Positions 12,701 through 23,069 of a DNA stretch of 64,000 nucleotides are shown piece by piece (position 1 is the stretch's first letter; every line of letters begins with the position of its first letter). The notes beneath the pieces are model-generated. The model saw only the letters and a program-made list of their open reading frames with translations, was not told the DNA's origin and did not search any database. Source of the stretch: Chrysophaeum taylorii (lineage: Eukaryota > Sar > Pelagophyceae > Pelagomonadales > Pelagomonadaceae); NCBI GenBank assembly GCA_029834535.1, contig JAQMWT010000044.1:124001-188000 (forward strand), in the 5' to 3' direction. A program made the translations under genes and the position numbers.

Positions 12701-13200
12701 AGGTTTTCTTTCGGCATCTTTGCTGACTGAGAAATCGCGCCTCTACGGCCGGTATTGAACGAGGTGCCTGACGTCCTCACCATACTCGACGGTGATCAAG
12801 ACGCCATCGAGTTGAACAAACACCCTTTTGTTGCGCGCAAAGTCCACACCGACAACCAACCATCTTGGCGCTGCACCCCCCCACACGCTTAAGCCACCCC
12901 TGTCGAGCAGCGGCGACTACGCAGCTACGACATCGTCGCTGGCCTCGTCGTCGTCCTTGGTGGGTCATATATTTCACAACAGAGCGAACGAAGCCTGGCG
13001 ATACCTGCCATCCAACAGTTAGGTTATGCACGCGGATGTCAAGTCCTTAGATCAGCTTCTGCGCTTGGCCAGTTTACATCGATGGCAGGCATCGCGTTTG
13101 GGTAGCCTTCTTCGTTGAGCTGATTCTCGCCATTACATCCTGGATCTTTGGAATAACTTTCGAGGAGAAACCAATTTTCGATGGATTCCGCGGTGCCCAA
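9701..13200. other. No supported gene; mixed protein-like fragments and simple repeats
   Basis: Fragments read like protein on the plus strand near 9840-10050, 10390-10500, 11040-11240 and 12740-12890, all short and in changing frames. Simple tracts are (TTTC)n at 11186-11208 and a T9/G13 run at 12352-12373. I see no complete gene, no RNA gene and no element ends that I can defend. Confidence 0.35.
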
Positions 13201-13433
13201 GCTTTAGGGTCAACTCTCGACCCAAAAAATGTCGGTCGGTCGGTATTTCGACGAAGCGAACATCTCAGAGCGGCCGCTTCGTACCGGTCAGTACCTCGGT
13301 CCGACTACTGGCCGCGACGACTCCGAAGACATCTTCGCGGGACTTCATCTTCGCCTCCAATTCATTCTCTGCTCCGAAACCCCGTGTCTCGCTCGTCCTG
13401 GCCATCCTCCGGAGTCGTGGTGCCTCGCTCATG

Positions 13434-13720
13434 TTCCGCCGGCTGCGGTGCTTCCACGCGCAGTGCGTCGCGCGATCCTGGCTGCACTACGTCTCGACGG
13501 AGGGAGACCGCGGAGTCCATCGACGTCCACGTCGCCAGCGGAGCCGGTCGCGTCGCCCGCATGCCCTTCTCGCGACTCCGCAAGATGCTCTCGTCGTCTT
13601 GGGTGTACCGGGAGGGAGCTCCGCAGATGACGTACACCATGGGAGGACGCTTGCTCCGGAAATGCGACCTTCAACTCGCAGCACGCACAGGACCGCGCGA
13701 AAAAAATGGCGGTCGTCCGC
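13434..13720 (+). repeat. Partial third copy of the dispersed element core
   Basis: The stretch around 13510-13650 matches the core of the 2.4-kb element at 20815-20960. Shared features are the CATCGACGTC segment, the CGCAAGATGCTCTCGTC block and the CTCCGCAGATGACGTAC block in the same order and orientation. The flanking motif arrays are missing. In one plus frame the block reads SIDVHV followed about 15 residues later by RLRKMLSSSWVY, so the core may once have been coding. I do not recognise the protein. Confidence 0.55.
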
Positions 13721-13848
13721 CGCCTTCTACTCCTCTTCGTCCATCGCTACCATGATTTTGCTCTGTGATATATATATCACCTGGTTCGAAGTTCGTGAGT
13801 TCAACGGTCATAATGTTATCTTTGCCTTCCAGAGTTGACGGGTAAGCG

Positions 13849-14183
13849 ATGGACCCGCCCGATACGAAGAACAAGGACGACGCCGTTAAGACTTCGATCA
13901 TGCAAAAGTTGATCGAGACTGGCGAAAAAGAGCGTGAGTGCGTGGCGTGACGTGGTGAGGGGTCGCAGGTCTGAAGGAAACGCTGCGCCAGAAGTTGATA
14001 GATTGCGGCTGGCGTGACGAGTTGAAGGAGTATTGCAAAGAAGTTATAAGAAGCAAAGGATATGAGAAGATAACTGTCGACGAACTCGTCGCCGAGATCA
14101 CGCCGCGCGGTAGGGCTACGGTCCCCGACGACGTCAAGACCGATCTTCTTCAATCGATACGAAAGTTCCTCCAGGCAACCTAA
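13849..14183 (+). CDS. ENY2: ENY2/Sus1, SAGA and TREX-2 subunit
   Basis: Two exons, 13849-13933 and 13969-14183, joined across a 35-bp intron (GTGAGT..GCAG) in phase 1, give a 99-residue protein with no internal stop. It matches ENY2/Sus1 almost along its whole length: [14 protein letters not shown], then [33 protein letters not shown] and a C-terminal [12 protein letters not shown]2 is a small helical protein of the deubiquitinating module of the SAGA coactivator and of the TREX-2 mRNA export complex at nuclear pores, linking transcription to export. Length agrees with the family (about 100 residues). A possible 5-prime UTR intron runs from GTGAGT near 13794 to TTCCAG near 13832. It is the best-defined host gene in the left half of the window and shows that very short introns are normal here. 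Confidence 0.95.
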
Positions 14184-14842
14184 GTTTAGTAGAGCAGGAG
14201 ATGATTGATTTTGATTGATAAGGGGACCAGCACGCCGCGCGGCGAGGCGGCGACAAAGTGCCTACTCGCCGCTTTTAGGACCCTTCCTCCTCGGATGTAC
14301 TGGGTCGGATATCCAAGAGAGCTTCTAGCTGGACCCTAACCACCCTAAAAAAAGGAGAAACACCCTTCTTATTAATTAATTAACCCCCCAAACCCTTACC
14401 TCGAGGAGCCCCACCCCAGGCGGCCCGATCCCAGCAGGACGTCACCCTTCCTTCGTCGCACATACGTCCGGCGGCAGCATGCGTACGACCGACCAAGGCG
14501 GGGCCCTTGGTCCTCTCTTCGCCTGCCCCACGACTCGGCGATGACCCCGACGACTAGGTCCCGCATACTTACTTACTTATCTACTACGCTCGTCAGGCAC
14601 TTCCCCAAACCTTTTTACCTTTTTCTCGCGAGTCTTGGTGCGCAAAGCAGCGCGACCGACTCGAGGACCCGCATAAAGCGCTGCTGCTGCTGCTGCTGCT
14701 GCTAATCGTCGCAACACGAATGGCACGCAACGACGAGGAAATCGCTTAAGCTCGAGGAGGTCTAACCTCTTCATCGCGCGCGCCGGAAACGAGGTCGTCG
14801 TCGGGGCCTTACTTCTTCTTCGCCGACCACGACTGGTCCATC
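14184..14842. other. Intergenic, no gene seen
   Basis: GC-rich spacer with a (TGC)n tract at 14682-14702. I see no coding, RNA or element signal that I can support. Confidence 0.5.
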
Positions 14843-15304
14843 ATGGCGCATGTCGAGACATGCTGGGACGACCCGCAGATCTTAGCGACGGCGCGAGATA
14901 TGTTCGACGCGTCCGTCCGTGGAAGCCAAATTTCTCGTGCTGAAGACCTCCGACGTCGGTGCCGCGAGCACACTACGATGTTCGATTTGAGAATTCCTCC
15001 GGGTAATCCAAGTTGCATAAAGCACGTCGATAGCGAGCGTGATGTCAGTCGGCGCGATACTTACGCCGTGCAAAAAGCGCGAGACGACGACGACGACGAC
15101 GAGTGTCTCCTACTACTCTCAAAGTCGCGAGATGTCTCGACGATCTCGACGTCGGGCTGGCCGTCATCGAGGCAGCTCGACTCGGCGGCCGCACCAGAGA
15201 CCGCGCGCGTCGAAGAAGAAGAAGCGGAAACGAGCGAAATTCATAAAAATGGCCTACCTACCGCGATCGGCGCACCAACTCTTGAAGTCCAACCTAAAGG
15301 GTAG
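14843..15304 (+). CDS. Hypothetical protein, 153 codons
   Basis: An open frame from an ATG at 14843 (context ACCATC before it) to a stop at 15304. The product is charged, with a run of six Asp near residue 85 and four Glu near 125, and no domain I recognise. An overlapping plus frame ending near 15326 has a Lys/Arg-rich stretch and is an alternative reading, so the true exon structure is uncertain. No signal peptide or membrane segment. Confidence 0.3.
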   Translation: MAHVETCWDDPQILATARDMFDASVRGSQISRAEDLRRRCREHTTMFDLRIPPGNPSCIKHVDSERDVSRRDTYAVQKARDDDDDDECLLLLSKSRDVSTISTSGWPSSRQLDSAAAPETARVEEEEAETSEIHKNGLPTAIGAPTLEVQPKG

Positions 15305-16228
15305 CAACGTTGCGAAGGCCGGCTGATGCTAGAGACAAAAGAAAATCGGCGAAGAGATTTGGATCGATCTGGAGCGCGACTATAGGTTGCTTTTAGACCA
15401 CTCTGGATGTTCGACCGGTTTCTCCGGCTGGAATTTTTTTGATGACCGGCGGTCTCGTTATAACTACTCAAGAACTGGCCACGACGAAGGCCCGCGAAAC
15501 GGCCGCCTCATCATCGCCGCTGTTGCCTCCTTTTTCGAATAAATTGGAGCAGCTCGACGAGCGCGAAAGGCGCCGAGACCGGAGGGTAAGATGTTCCCAT
15601 CGTGTCGCATGGACCAAGCTCGTCGTACCACCCAATCGAGCTCCGCATGCGTCGTCGTCTCGGCGGACGGCACACGAGACTTCGCAATAGAGAGCACGCC
15701 GAGGCGGATTGCGGCGAATATTTGGCTCTAAAGTCCAATTCGTTAACGCGCAGATTGCGGTTTTTTGGCGCGTGTTTCTTTGAATAGAATGGCTGCTCGC
15801 CCGGTAGAATGGCTCGGGGAGACCCGAGTGGTTTTCTAGAATACGGATTCGCATCACAAATGCTGTTTCGGATTTATTTATTTACCCCCAAGCCACGAAA
15901 ACAATTCGACATCATCGACTGGGACGCCGGAAAAGTCAGTTGAAGGTACGCGCTCAACGCGACGGAGCGCTCGATCGTCGGAGCCCCGTTCGTTCAAATA
16001 CTAAGATGCTCGCGGACATTTTACCCGCATCCGAGGCGTATCCCGCTCGTCGTCCGCTCGTTATCCGCATCCGCGACACGTCCGCATCCGCGGCGCAAAA
16101 TGTCGGCGTCCAAGGCACGCTTGCGCCTGCGGCTGCTCCGAGTCTGCAGGGTGTCCGCGGCGGTTGGAGGGGAAAAGAGGCTAGTTGGAGTTTATGCCGC
16201 CCCTGCCATATGAAACACGTCAAAATTA
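15305..16228. other. No supported gene
   Basis: Short frames on both strands, none convincing. The minus frame at 15468-15857 is 129 codons but looks like chance in GC-rich DNA. Confidence 0.4.
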
Positions 16229-16549
16229 TTACGCAACTGTGCCCTCGCCCGTTTGATCGGAAGTCTGTTTACGTGCATAGTGCGCGATCGTGAAGCCCGC
16301 CGGGATCCCAACGCGGGTGGGGAGCCAGGAAAGGCTCTCGACGGTATTGGGCTTGCGGCTCAAGCCTGCGAGATGGAGACACGCAACAGGCTTTGCGAAC
16401 AGGAAGGAGGCGGCGGCAAGGGCAAGAGCTGCCGACGAGAAGATGGCGTAGAACCCACGGGAGTTGGTGGTATTCGTGCGAGGTAGAAGAGGCCGCAGGA
16501 AACGGGCGTCATTAGAGGGAGGCGGCGAAAAGAAAAAGAAGGGCGTCAT
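16229..16549 (-). CDS. Possible small membrane protein
   Basis: ATG at 16549 and 106 codons to a stop at 16229. Residues about 30-58 are hydrophobic and Ala-rich (FSSAALALAAASFLFA), consistent with one membrane segment, followed by a polar tail. I do not recognise a family. Nothing in its neighbourhood supports or denies expression. Confidence 0.3.
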   Translation of the reverse strand: MTPFFFFSPPPSNDARFLRPLLPRTNTTNSRGFYAIFSSAALALAAASFLFAKPVACLHLAGLSRKPNTVESLSWLPTRVGIPAGFTIAHYARKQTSDQTGEGTVA

Positions 16550-16599
16550 CTAGCTATCAAGGGTAGAGCGAGAGGACGCTCAGAGGAGGTGCGAGAACT

Positions 16600-16900
16600 A
16601 CTACGTGCGATCAAGTGTTTTCAAAAGGCGCCGGACTCTTCATCATCAACCTCGGCGCCGTCGTACTCGGGATTGTTGTCGTGCTCACCAGTGGAGTGTT
16701 TGGCGTTTCTTTCTTTGAACAACGCCCAAAGCCGGTCGTCGTCGATGCCGCCGTCGAGTTTCAAATGGGGAAGTTATGTTTGATGATTACGATGGCCTTG
16801 AGCAGCAGCCTGGGCCTGAGGCGAGAGCGAAGCGGCGGCATTGTGGTCAGCTTCGTGAACCCGAAGAAGACCCGCTCCTTGTGAGCTTCAGTGAACTGTG
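16600..16900 (+). other. Protein-like hydrophobic fragment
   Basis: A plus frame from about 16615 encodes a very hydrophobic segment (GAVVLGIVVVLTSGVFGV) followed by a polar stretch; the sense then seems to continue in another frame to about 16960. It may be a decayed or spliced membrane protein. Family unknown. Confidence 0.3.
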
Positions 16901-17039
16901 CGCAGCCCTTACTCTCAAACAGCAACGTCGCCGTCTGTTATTCGTCGCGGATTGCATACATCTTTGTCACATATCGAGACGCTTGCCGCCGCGAACTCCA
17001 TCTTCGGCAAGGAATTGCTGGTATGTATCATAATTCATC

Positions 17040-18380
17040 GCCCGGAACTTAGCCAGCTCGTTTTTAGCGTCGTGTTTCTACGGCGTAGCGACTGGCTCAT
17101 TCGCTGATTCATCGTCATCGCCGAGGTCGAGAAGATCGTCGTCGGAGTCGGAATCGGAGTCGGCAGTACGACGTTCTTCTTATGGGGCAAAAGGCTGCGT
17201 CGGTTCTGGCTGAAGCGAAGCGAGTCTCTCTGCTGCTTCCTTCCTCCCAAGCTGCCTCGAACGTGACATCAGTCGCGAGAGCTTGGCTTGTGCCTGCGGC
17301 AGAATCTTCTGGTTGAGCTTGAGCGTTGGATAGCAACAGCATCAAATCATCACCAATTTCGCCCGCGCGCAGGTGGCGCCGCTTCCGTTCTTCAAAAAGC
17401 ACCTAACTGAAAGTTGAAAGGACTGGTCAACATCTTCCCACGGAACATCGTCTAATTCATTTGCGATTCGGGCCAGTGCCGGCGTGCCGTCTTGGGACAC
17501 GCAGCTCCCGTTTCTCAAGCGACTTGATGCAACGATAAACGTACACTCGCTCCATGTCGGCGGCCACTGGAACGTCGCCTTCGGTCTGGAGTGAGTTTCA
17601 TGGGTGGCTGCATGGCCGCCTCGAGCTGCGAGTTGACGCTCCATTCGAAGTCAGGAAATGGCCGAGGAATGTTGTCGAAAGACGCGGAGTAAGAAGCGGA
17701 CTCGACGGCTCTAGACGGGGTGTCTGTAGTCGCATCTGTATCAGAACGAAGGCGCTCGTACTGGTCGCGCAACACGTCCTCGCGCAACACGTCCTCAATC
17801 TCTAGCGCTGGATATCATCCTTGTTGGCTTTTCTTTGACGGACCTCGCCGGTGACTATGTGCGAGGTGGAGAACGGCGACTTGCCTTGGATAAGTTCGTC
17901 GTCGTAGATGGCCGGATAGTGTCGTTTAATAAAGGCAGACATCCGTCCGGTGTTCGATGATGCTCCTTGATTGAATCCTTTCTTTCGCAAGCCTGCCGAG
18001 GACCAGTGGCAGCTTGTTGTTGCCGCCCGGTAGGACGCATCTCGTTTGAAACGCGACGCTCTTCTCTGAAACGCCGCCGTCGGTGGACATGCAGGCCAGG
18101 GGGCCATTCGCCACTCCGAAGAACGACTTGACAACTGACTTGCACAAGCGAGTCAGGCTTGCCACCTCATCGTCGACCTCGGCATCAGAGACACCCCCTT
18201 CGTCCGCTCCGAAGAACGACTTGACAATTGACTTGCACAAGCGAGTCAGGCTTGCCACCTCATCATCGACCTCGGCATCAGAGACACCCCCTTCGTCCGT
18301 CCTCGGGAGTAGTTCCATCGGTGGCATGCGGCATTCTCGATAGGCGTTGACGAGGAGGAGGCTCTTCTGAGCCTTCGCAC
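17040..18380 (-). pseudogene. Broken or unresolved minus-strand gene
   Basis: Going leftwards on the minus strand from 18380, protein-like sequence follows almost without gaps but in changing frames: about 18377-17926, 18000-17803, 17790-17515, 17600-17341 and 17400-17115. The change near 17985 looks like a one-base slip inside an A/G run, and no GT..AG intron explains it. The ordered continuity suggests one long gene that has decayed, or one with introns I could not place. The best piece is listed separately at 17926-18327. I recognise no domain. Confidence 0.4.
17926..18327 (-). CDS. Hypothetical protein piece with a tandem 31-residue repeat
   Basis: ATG at 18327 and 133 codons. Two copies of a 93-bp unit (starting near 18126 and 18219) encode a 31-residue repeat containing DEGGVSDAEVDDEVASL and TRLCKS(I/V)VKSFFG. 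The unit preserves the frame, which suggests it arose while the sequence was coding. The frame also extends upstream of the ATG to about 18360. Downstream sense continues in another frame, so this is probably one part of the larger broken gene. Function unknown. Confidence 0.4.
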   Translation of the reverse strand: MPPMELLPRTDEGGVSDAEVDDEVASLTRLCKSIVKSFFGADEGGVSDAEVDDEVASLTRLCKSVVKSFFGVANGPLACMSTDGGVSEKSVAFQTRCVLPGGNNKLPLVLGRLAKERIQSRSIIEHRTDVCLY

Positions 18381-18981
18381 GCTATATAGTTTTCTTTATC
18401 AATCTTCTCGTACCGCGGCTTCGTGCTCACAAACGAACGAAAAAATGGCCTCGAACTCCGGGGTTCAGAGAACCCAGAAAAATCTCGCGCTCGCTGTCGT
18501 CGTGGACTTCGGACTCCGGACACGAAATCTTCACCGCCTCTTTCTGCACTCCTCCTCCGCTCGAAGATATAATTTGTGGTCTGGTTGGTGCTCAGCGACA
18601 AATATTTGCCTGCCATTCTCTTCGACGTTCAGCAGCAGCAGCAGCAGCAGCAGCAGTTCACCCTCCCACCAGGTGGCTGGCATATCGGGACCCGACGACA
18701 AGTCTTCGAAGACCACGAGCTTCCTCTGCGCAGCAGCACCACCTTCCGAACCCCCGCTATCCCCTCCCGATGCTGGTGATGTGTTGGAGACACGGTGGAG
18801 AGACGCGATGCTCCCCTCCCACGCCGCAGGCGTCCGCAGGTCCCCTGGTCCAAGGGATGCGGAGACGATCCGCGACCTTCTTTGTTCAAACAAGCGAAGT
18901 CGGCGCACCAAAAGCCTGGGCACGCTCGTCCAGTCGTCCTATCGACAGAACTTTTTTGTTGACGCAGTTATGAGTCAGATC
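18381..18981. other. Spacer between two minus-strand genes
   Basis: Contains a (CAG)8 tract at 18630-18654 and no gene I can support. A minus frame at 18531-18923 is open for 130 codons but passes through the repeat tract and shows no domain. Confidence 0.4.
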
Positions 18982-19641
18982 TCAGATGCCGAGGAGGAAG
19001 AAGGATGCGAAAAGAAAGAGGTAGAAGGTTGCCGGGGCCTGGGAGGATCGGAATTTGACGAAGGCCTTGGTGTCGTGGACGAGGGCCGTGAACTGTCGCC
19101 GGACGCGGTTCCGGCGAACGATCGCTTTTCTCTTGAGTCTCCTGTCGTACTCTCGCTTCGACTGAGGGTCAGTTATGGTTTCGTACGCTTCGTGGAGCGC
19201 ATCGAAGGCTTCGGGGGCCAGGGGCGAGAGGTTCCGATCGGGGTGGACGTTCAGGGCTTTTTGGCGGTAACTTCTTTTCACTTCCGCGTTCGACGCGCGA
19301 CGCCCGACGCCGAGAACCGAATAATACCCTTTCCGAGCCGCCAAAAGGACGCGCCGCACGGCCGCCGCGCACCGCCGCTGCTCGGCCGTCGACAGCGATC
19401 CGAACAACCGCGTCCGTCGTTCAAGTTCCGAAGCGTCCGGTCGCCGTGTCTCTTCGATCATTCTCTCACCTTCTTCTATGATCCGTTGGAGATCCGCGAG
19501 CGTCGCGGGGATCGCCGGCGGCGCCGACGAAAACTCGCGCTCCGCCATTTCCGCGCGCCGCAAATCCTCGACGTCGCTCCACTCGTCATCCAGAAGAACA
19601 TCGCCGCGCGCCGCCGCCACCAACAGCAACAACCACCGCAT
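18982..19641 (-). CDS. DNAJB12/B14-type J-domain protein of the ER
   Basis: A 219-residue intronless frame. I chose the ATG at 19641 because it starts with a signal peptide or anchor (MRWLLLLVAAARG); the frame is open further upstream but that part looks non-coding. Residues about 105-168 form a J domain with YYSVLGV, the invariant HPD at 133-135 and YETITDP..KREYD. The lead-in TAEQRRCAAAVRRVL resembles the segment just before the J domain in DNAJB12/B14. The last 16 residues are hydrophobic (FYLFLFASFFLLGI), a possible C-terminal membrane segment. J proteins stimulate the Hsp70 ATPase; the ends suggest action at the ER membrane on an Hsp70 partner. The DUF1977-like tail of DNAJB12 is not present, so orthology is not claimed. 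Confidence 0.85.
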   Translation of the reverse strand: MRWLLLLVAAARGDVLLDDEWSDVEDLRRAEMAEREFSSAPPAIPATLADLQRIIEEGERMIEETRRPDASELERRTRLFGSLSTAEQRRCAAAVRRVLLAARKGYYSVLGVGRRASNAEVKRSYRQKALNVHPDRNLSPLAPEAFDALHEAYETITDPQSKREYDRRLKRKAIVRRNRVRRQFTALVHDTKAFVKFRSSQAPATFYLFLFASFFLLGI

Positions 19642-20154
19642 CTTTCTTATGCTTACCCTAATCCTCACAAACGACTTCAACAAAACAACACCCAAAAAGT
19701 CCCGACCTTGATTCGCGCGAAACTTTTCGTACGTAGCGCACACACTCAAAAAGAGACGGTCGTCGGCAAGGCGCCGGAACGTCCCCGGCGCTGCTCGAGT
19801 TGCTCAAGCCTCACGCTCTGATGCACCCCCAATACACTCTACCTCACATCGATGTCGTCGCGGGCTCCCCCACCGCAACCGTCGTCGCCCGCCCCCAAGT
19901 TGACCGACGCCAGCACCCACAAGTCATGACGATAAGTTCGCAGCTGAGATGGATGCGCTGCTCGCAGAACCACCTCTCAGCAGGCCAGGCAGCGCGCCGA
20001 TATTTATTGATTGACTGCCCTTCAAGCCTCGTGCCATGTCTGGAAGGTAGCCGTACTCGTGTGGTTGTTGCCTTCGAATCGCGCGTAGAGCTTGCCGACG
20101 TTGACCATCATCCTCAGGTCCAAGAGCCTGGGGATCCTGGACGTTTAGAGAAGT
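19642..20154. other. Intergenic, no gene seen
   Basis: Short frames only. It leads into two minisatellites. Confidence 0.5.
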
Positions 20155-20314
20155 CCGAGAGGTCGTCAGGAAATAAATTCCGAGAGGTCGTCAGGACATA
20201 AATTCCGAGAGGTCGTCAGGACATAAATTCCGAGAGGTCGTCAGGAAATAAATTCCGAGAGGTCGTCCGGAAAAAAACTCCGAGAGGTCGTCAGGAAATA
20301 AATTCCGAGAGACT
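20155..20314. repeat. 25-bp minisatellite, about six units
   Basis: Direct repeats of CCGAGAGGTCGTCAGGAAAT plus AAATT, with single-base variants (GACATAAATT, CCGGAAAAAA). Units are contiguous, with no unique spacers. Confidence 0.95.
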
Positions 20315-20334
20315 CCTCGAGCCAATCGATGCTG

Positions 20335-20420
20335 CGAGCGTACTAGACCAACGAGCGTACTAGACCAACGAGCGTACTACTAGACCAACGAGCGTACTAC
20401 TAGACCAACGAGCGTACTAG
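20335..20420. repeat. 17-20 bp minisatellite, five units
   Basis: Units of GAGCGTACTAGACCAAC with or without an extra ACT, contiguous, ending exactly where the inverted repeat at 20418 begins. Confidence 0.9.
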
Positions 20421-20510
20421 AACTCAAAAAACCCATTCAGTTTTGGATTCCCGTGCCATGCACAAATCCTTAACCCTACCCAGCAGTTATGCGACCCATA
20501 ATTGTTTGCA
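20418..20510 (+). repeat. Inverted repeat, left arm
   Basis: The reverse complement of this 93-bp stretch is found at 31741-31839 with a few mismatches and short indels (TAGAACTCAAAA at the outer end, AATTGTTTGCA at the inner end). The arms are 11.2 kb apart and point inward. The left arm lies directly before copy 2 of the dispersed element and after two minisatellites. Confidence 0.85.
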
Positions 20511-22990
20511 ACCACCCACCATAAGTTTGATCACCGTAAACCCTCAACAAATTTGATCACCGCCGTGATCAAGCTTTCAGCGGTTCTGCATGTCGTCGCG
20601 CTGTGGTGACTCCGGAGCGTCCTTCGACTTGGAAACGAACGACGAGGAGGACGGTATCGATGCGGGTTTCGTCGTCGCTCGGGTCGCGTGGTGGTAACAC
20701 GCCGACGTCGGTTGACGACGACGACGACGCCGAGAAAGAAAGAAGTCTAAGCGTGCCCTGACGAAGGTGGTAAACGACTATGAGAGATCGCCGCGTAAAA
20801 TGCTGTCGCGCCTCGAGTCCATCGACGTCTACGTCACGCGCCGCCAGCGGAGCACGTCGCCCTCGTGCTCCCGACTCCCTCGCAAGATGCTCTCGTCTTG
20901 GGTCCGCTCCAAGCGCCCACCGGGGGGCTCCGCAGATGACGTACGTACGCGAGGACGCTCGCCAAGAAGGCACTCCGGAAATGCGGCATCCCCTTCACAA
21001 CTCGTGGCACGACCTCGCACAAGACCGCGGCGGCTATCCGCCATCAACGCCTTTTCATTTCTCTCTACCCCAACTGTGTGATTTTGCTCTCTGATCCTGG
21101 ACCGGCTCCTGCCGGCCCAGCCTCATTCCCGGGAGAGGTCCGAAGTTAGTTAGCTCAGATCGCGGAAATACGACGACGACGAGGCTCCACTTTCATCAAA
21201 ATCCTAGCCCAACAATTCCAAGTTCAGCGCGCGCGTTCGTCGCAGCAGAGTGATGGTCGTCGACACGGGCGGCAAGTTTTTAGACGGCGCGCACAACAAC
21301 ATGATTAACAACAGCGCGTTGTCGTTCAAGTGCAAGATACCAGGCTGCAGCAGCTTTTTATGCCGCTCGTCGTGACGTGCGAGTAGACAACGTATCGTTA
21401 CGCGCGCGCGCTTGCTTCGTACCGACAAAGATCCAACTATCGCGCGAAGCACTTCCCATTCTGCGAGGCCGTGTCGGTCCTCATCAAGGGTTCCGTGGAG
21501 GGCACGTCTACTCGGCATATAAGTTTGATGGACATCCGCAGCAACGTCGTCCGCTAAAGGCGTGACGAACCAGGATCGTTCGCTGTACTCTGTCATAAAC
21601 ATCCGACAACTAGGGTGCATCCGAATGCTCTTGGACGACGAAAAAAACAGCGCGGTATGCTGTTTTTTTTTGCGCAGGCCTTGTTTGTGGATTTTGTTCT
21701 GCGACTGTTCTCACGTTGATGCACTTTTTTTCGTGCTAATCTAATATAATTCGGTGTGATCAAACTTCGAACAATCACATCAAACTTGTGAGTCTCGTAT
21801 TGATAACAAGGGGTGGTGTCAGCGATCTTCCGGTGGAGCGAGGTGGATCGACATTTTTTCGAGATGCCGCGGCTTGTATTTGCCGTCTTTCTTTCTCGTA
21901 GTACACGACGGTGCAGCAGCAGCTCCCGGGGAGATCTTGCGGCGGGGTGGGGTTAAAGAGATGCTACGAGGAGGAGGATAAGGAGGTGTTCGGTCGTGCG
22001 AGTTGTTTATACGGGCGTAACGGCACGTGTTCAGCGTAACGGCACGTGTTCACGTTGCCGGTTTCCCGTGTCCAAGCTGGACAGCTCACTCCGGATCGGG
22101 TACGCGATGGTGAGGAACTCCTGAACGTGGTCCTGCACAGTCTCGCGCAAGCGTGGGACTACAATCTTCGGGTGCTCCCTCCAGGGGCGTTGCCTCTCGC
22201 AGTTGAGGTCGTCGTCGAGTTTCGCGTTTTAGCTCGACCCCGAGTCGATTATTATCATAGACGCGCTCCCTCTCGGAGAGACTATGGGATTCAGCATGGG
22301 GTTTTCCGTCTCGCGCAGACCATGAACCTCTGGCGTGATGTCCGGTTGTTGCTGAAGAATGGCTGACGGCACCAGCTCCACGACGATCGTCGCGGTTTGG
22401 GTGCCTTCTACGAACGATGGAAGGTGCGAGAATAGATGGGCCGCCCAGCGTAACCACACGCCAAGCCGTGGGAAGAATCTGCTCTCGAGGCCGCGCGTCG
22501 CTGCCCTCTCTCCTCCTCCTTGCGTATCGCCGCGCTGTCTTAGGATCTCCGTCTAAGGCGGGCGGGCGGTCATGTCGTGGGGGGTGTGTCTCGATGCCGT
22601 GCGTGTAATGCCACAGTAGAATATCTGCGTCGCCGCCTAATAGCTCTCGTACTCGACGCATTTTCTTACCAATAGCGCTCAAACGCCCCCGTAAAATGTC
22701 TCGTTTAAAGTTCGATTGTCAAAGCTAAAAAATTTTGGAAATCTATTGACTGTGGAAGTTTGAGGAGGAGTGGAGATCAAATTTCTCGACCAAACTTTGG
22801 GCAAAAATGACCAAAAACCTTGCGAGGTCATTAATCAAACCTGGACGGTCGATTGATCAAACTTAATGCAACTTCGGAGGAGTAACCAAACTCTCGTAGC
22901 TCGAGTGACCAATTTTGTGGTGAATTTTTCCACACAAAATTGATCAAAACTTCAAAGAAATTGATCAAACTTGACCGATCCCTAAATTAT
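20511..22990 (+). repeat. 2.4-kb dispersed element, copy 2
   Basis: Second copy of the segment at 1138-3550, same orientation. The homology starts near CAACCAC at 20511 and stops near 22989. The left edge carries AAATTTGATCACC, the right edge a cluster of TGATCAAACTT-type motifs (22735-22990). Relative to copy 1 it lacks many short insertions. A frame at 21377-21565 and the matching frame at 1711-1983 share segments such as IQLSRE and LMDI(R/C)SN, so an old coding core is likely. No family recognised. Confidence 0.6.
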
Positions 22991-23069
22991 ATCCTCGTCG
23001 TATTACGGCCACTGTCGCTCGTCCGTCCGTCCTAATCATAAGTGTTTCGCATCACACGGTGTGCCTTCG

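Noticed and set aside
18445-19821. 458-codon plus-strand frame
   Set aside because: It is the antisense of the J-protein gene and its neighbour; the minus strand has the HPD motif and signal peptide, so the plus frame is a GC-driven shadow.
20155-20420. CRISPR-like short direct repeats
   Set aside because: Units are contiguous with no unique spacers; a minisatellite.
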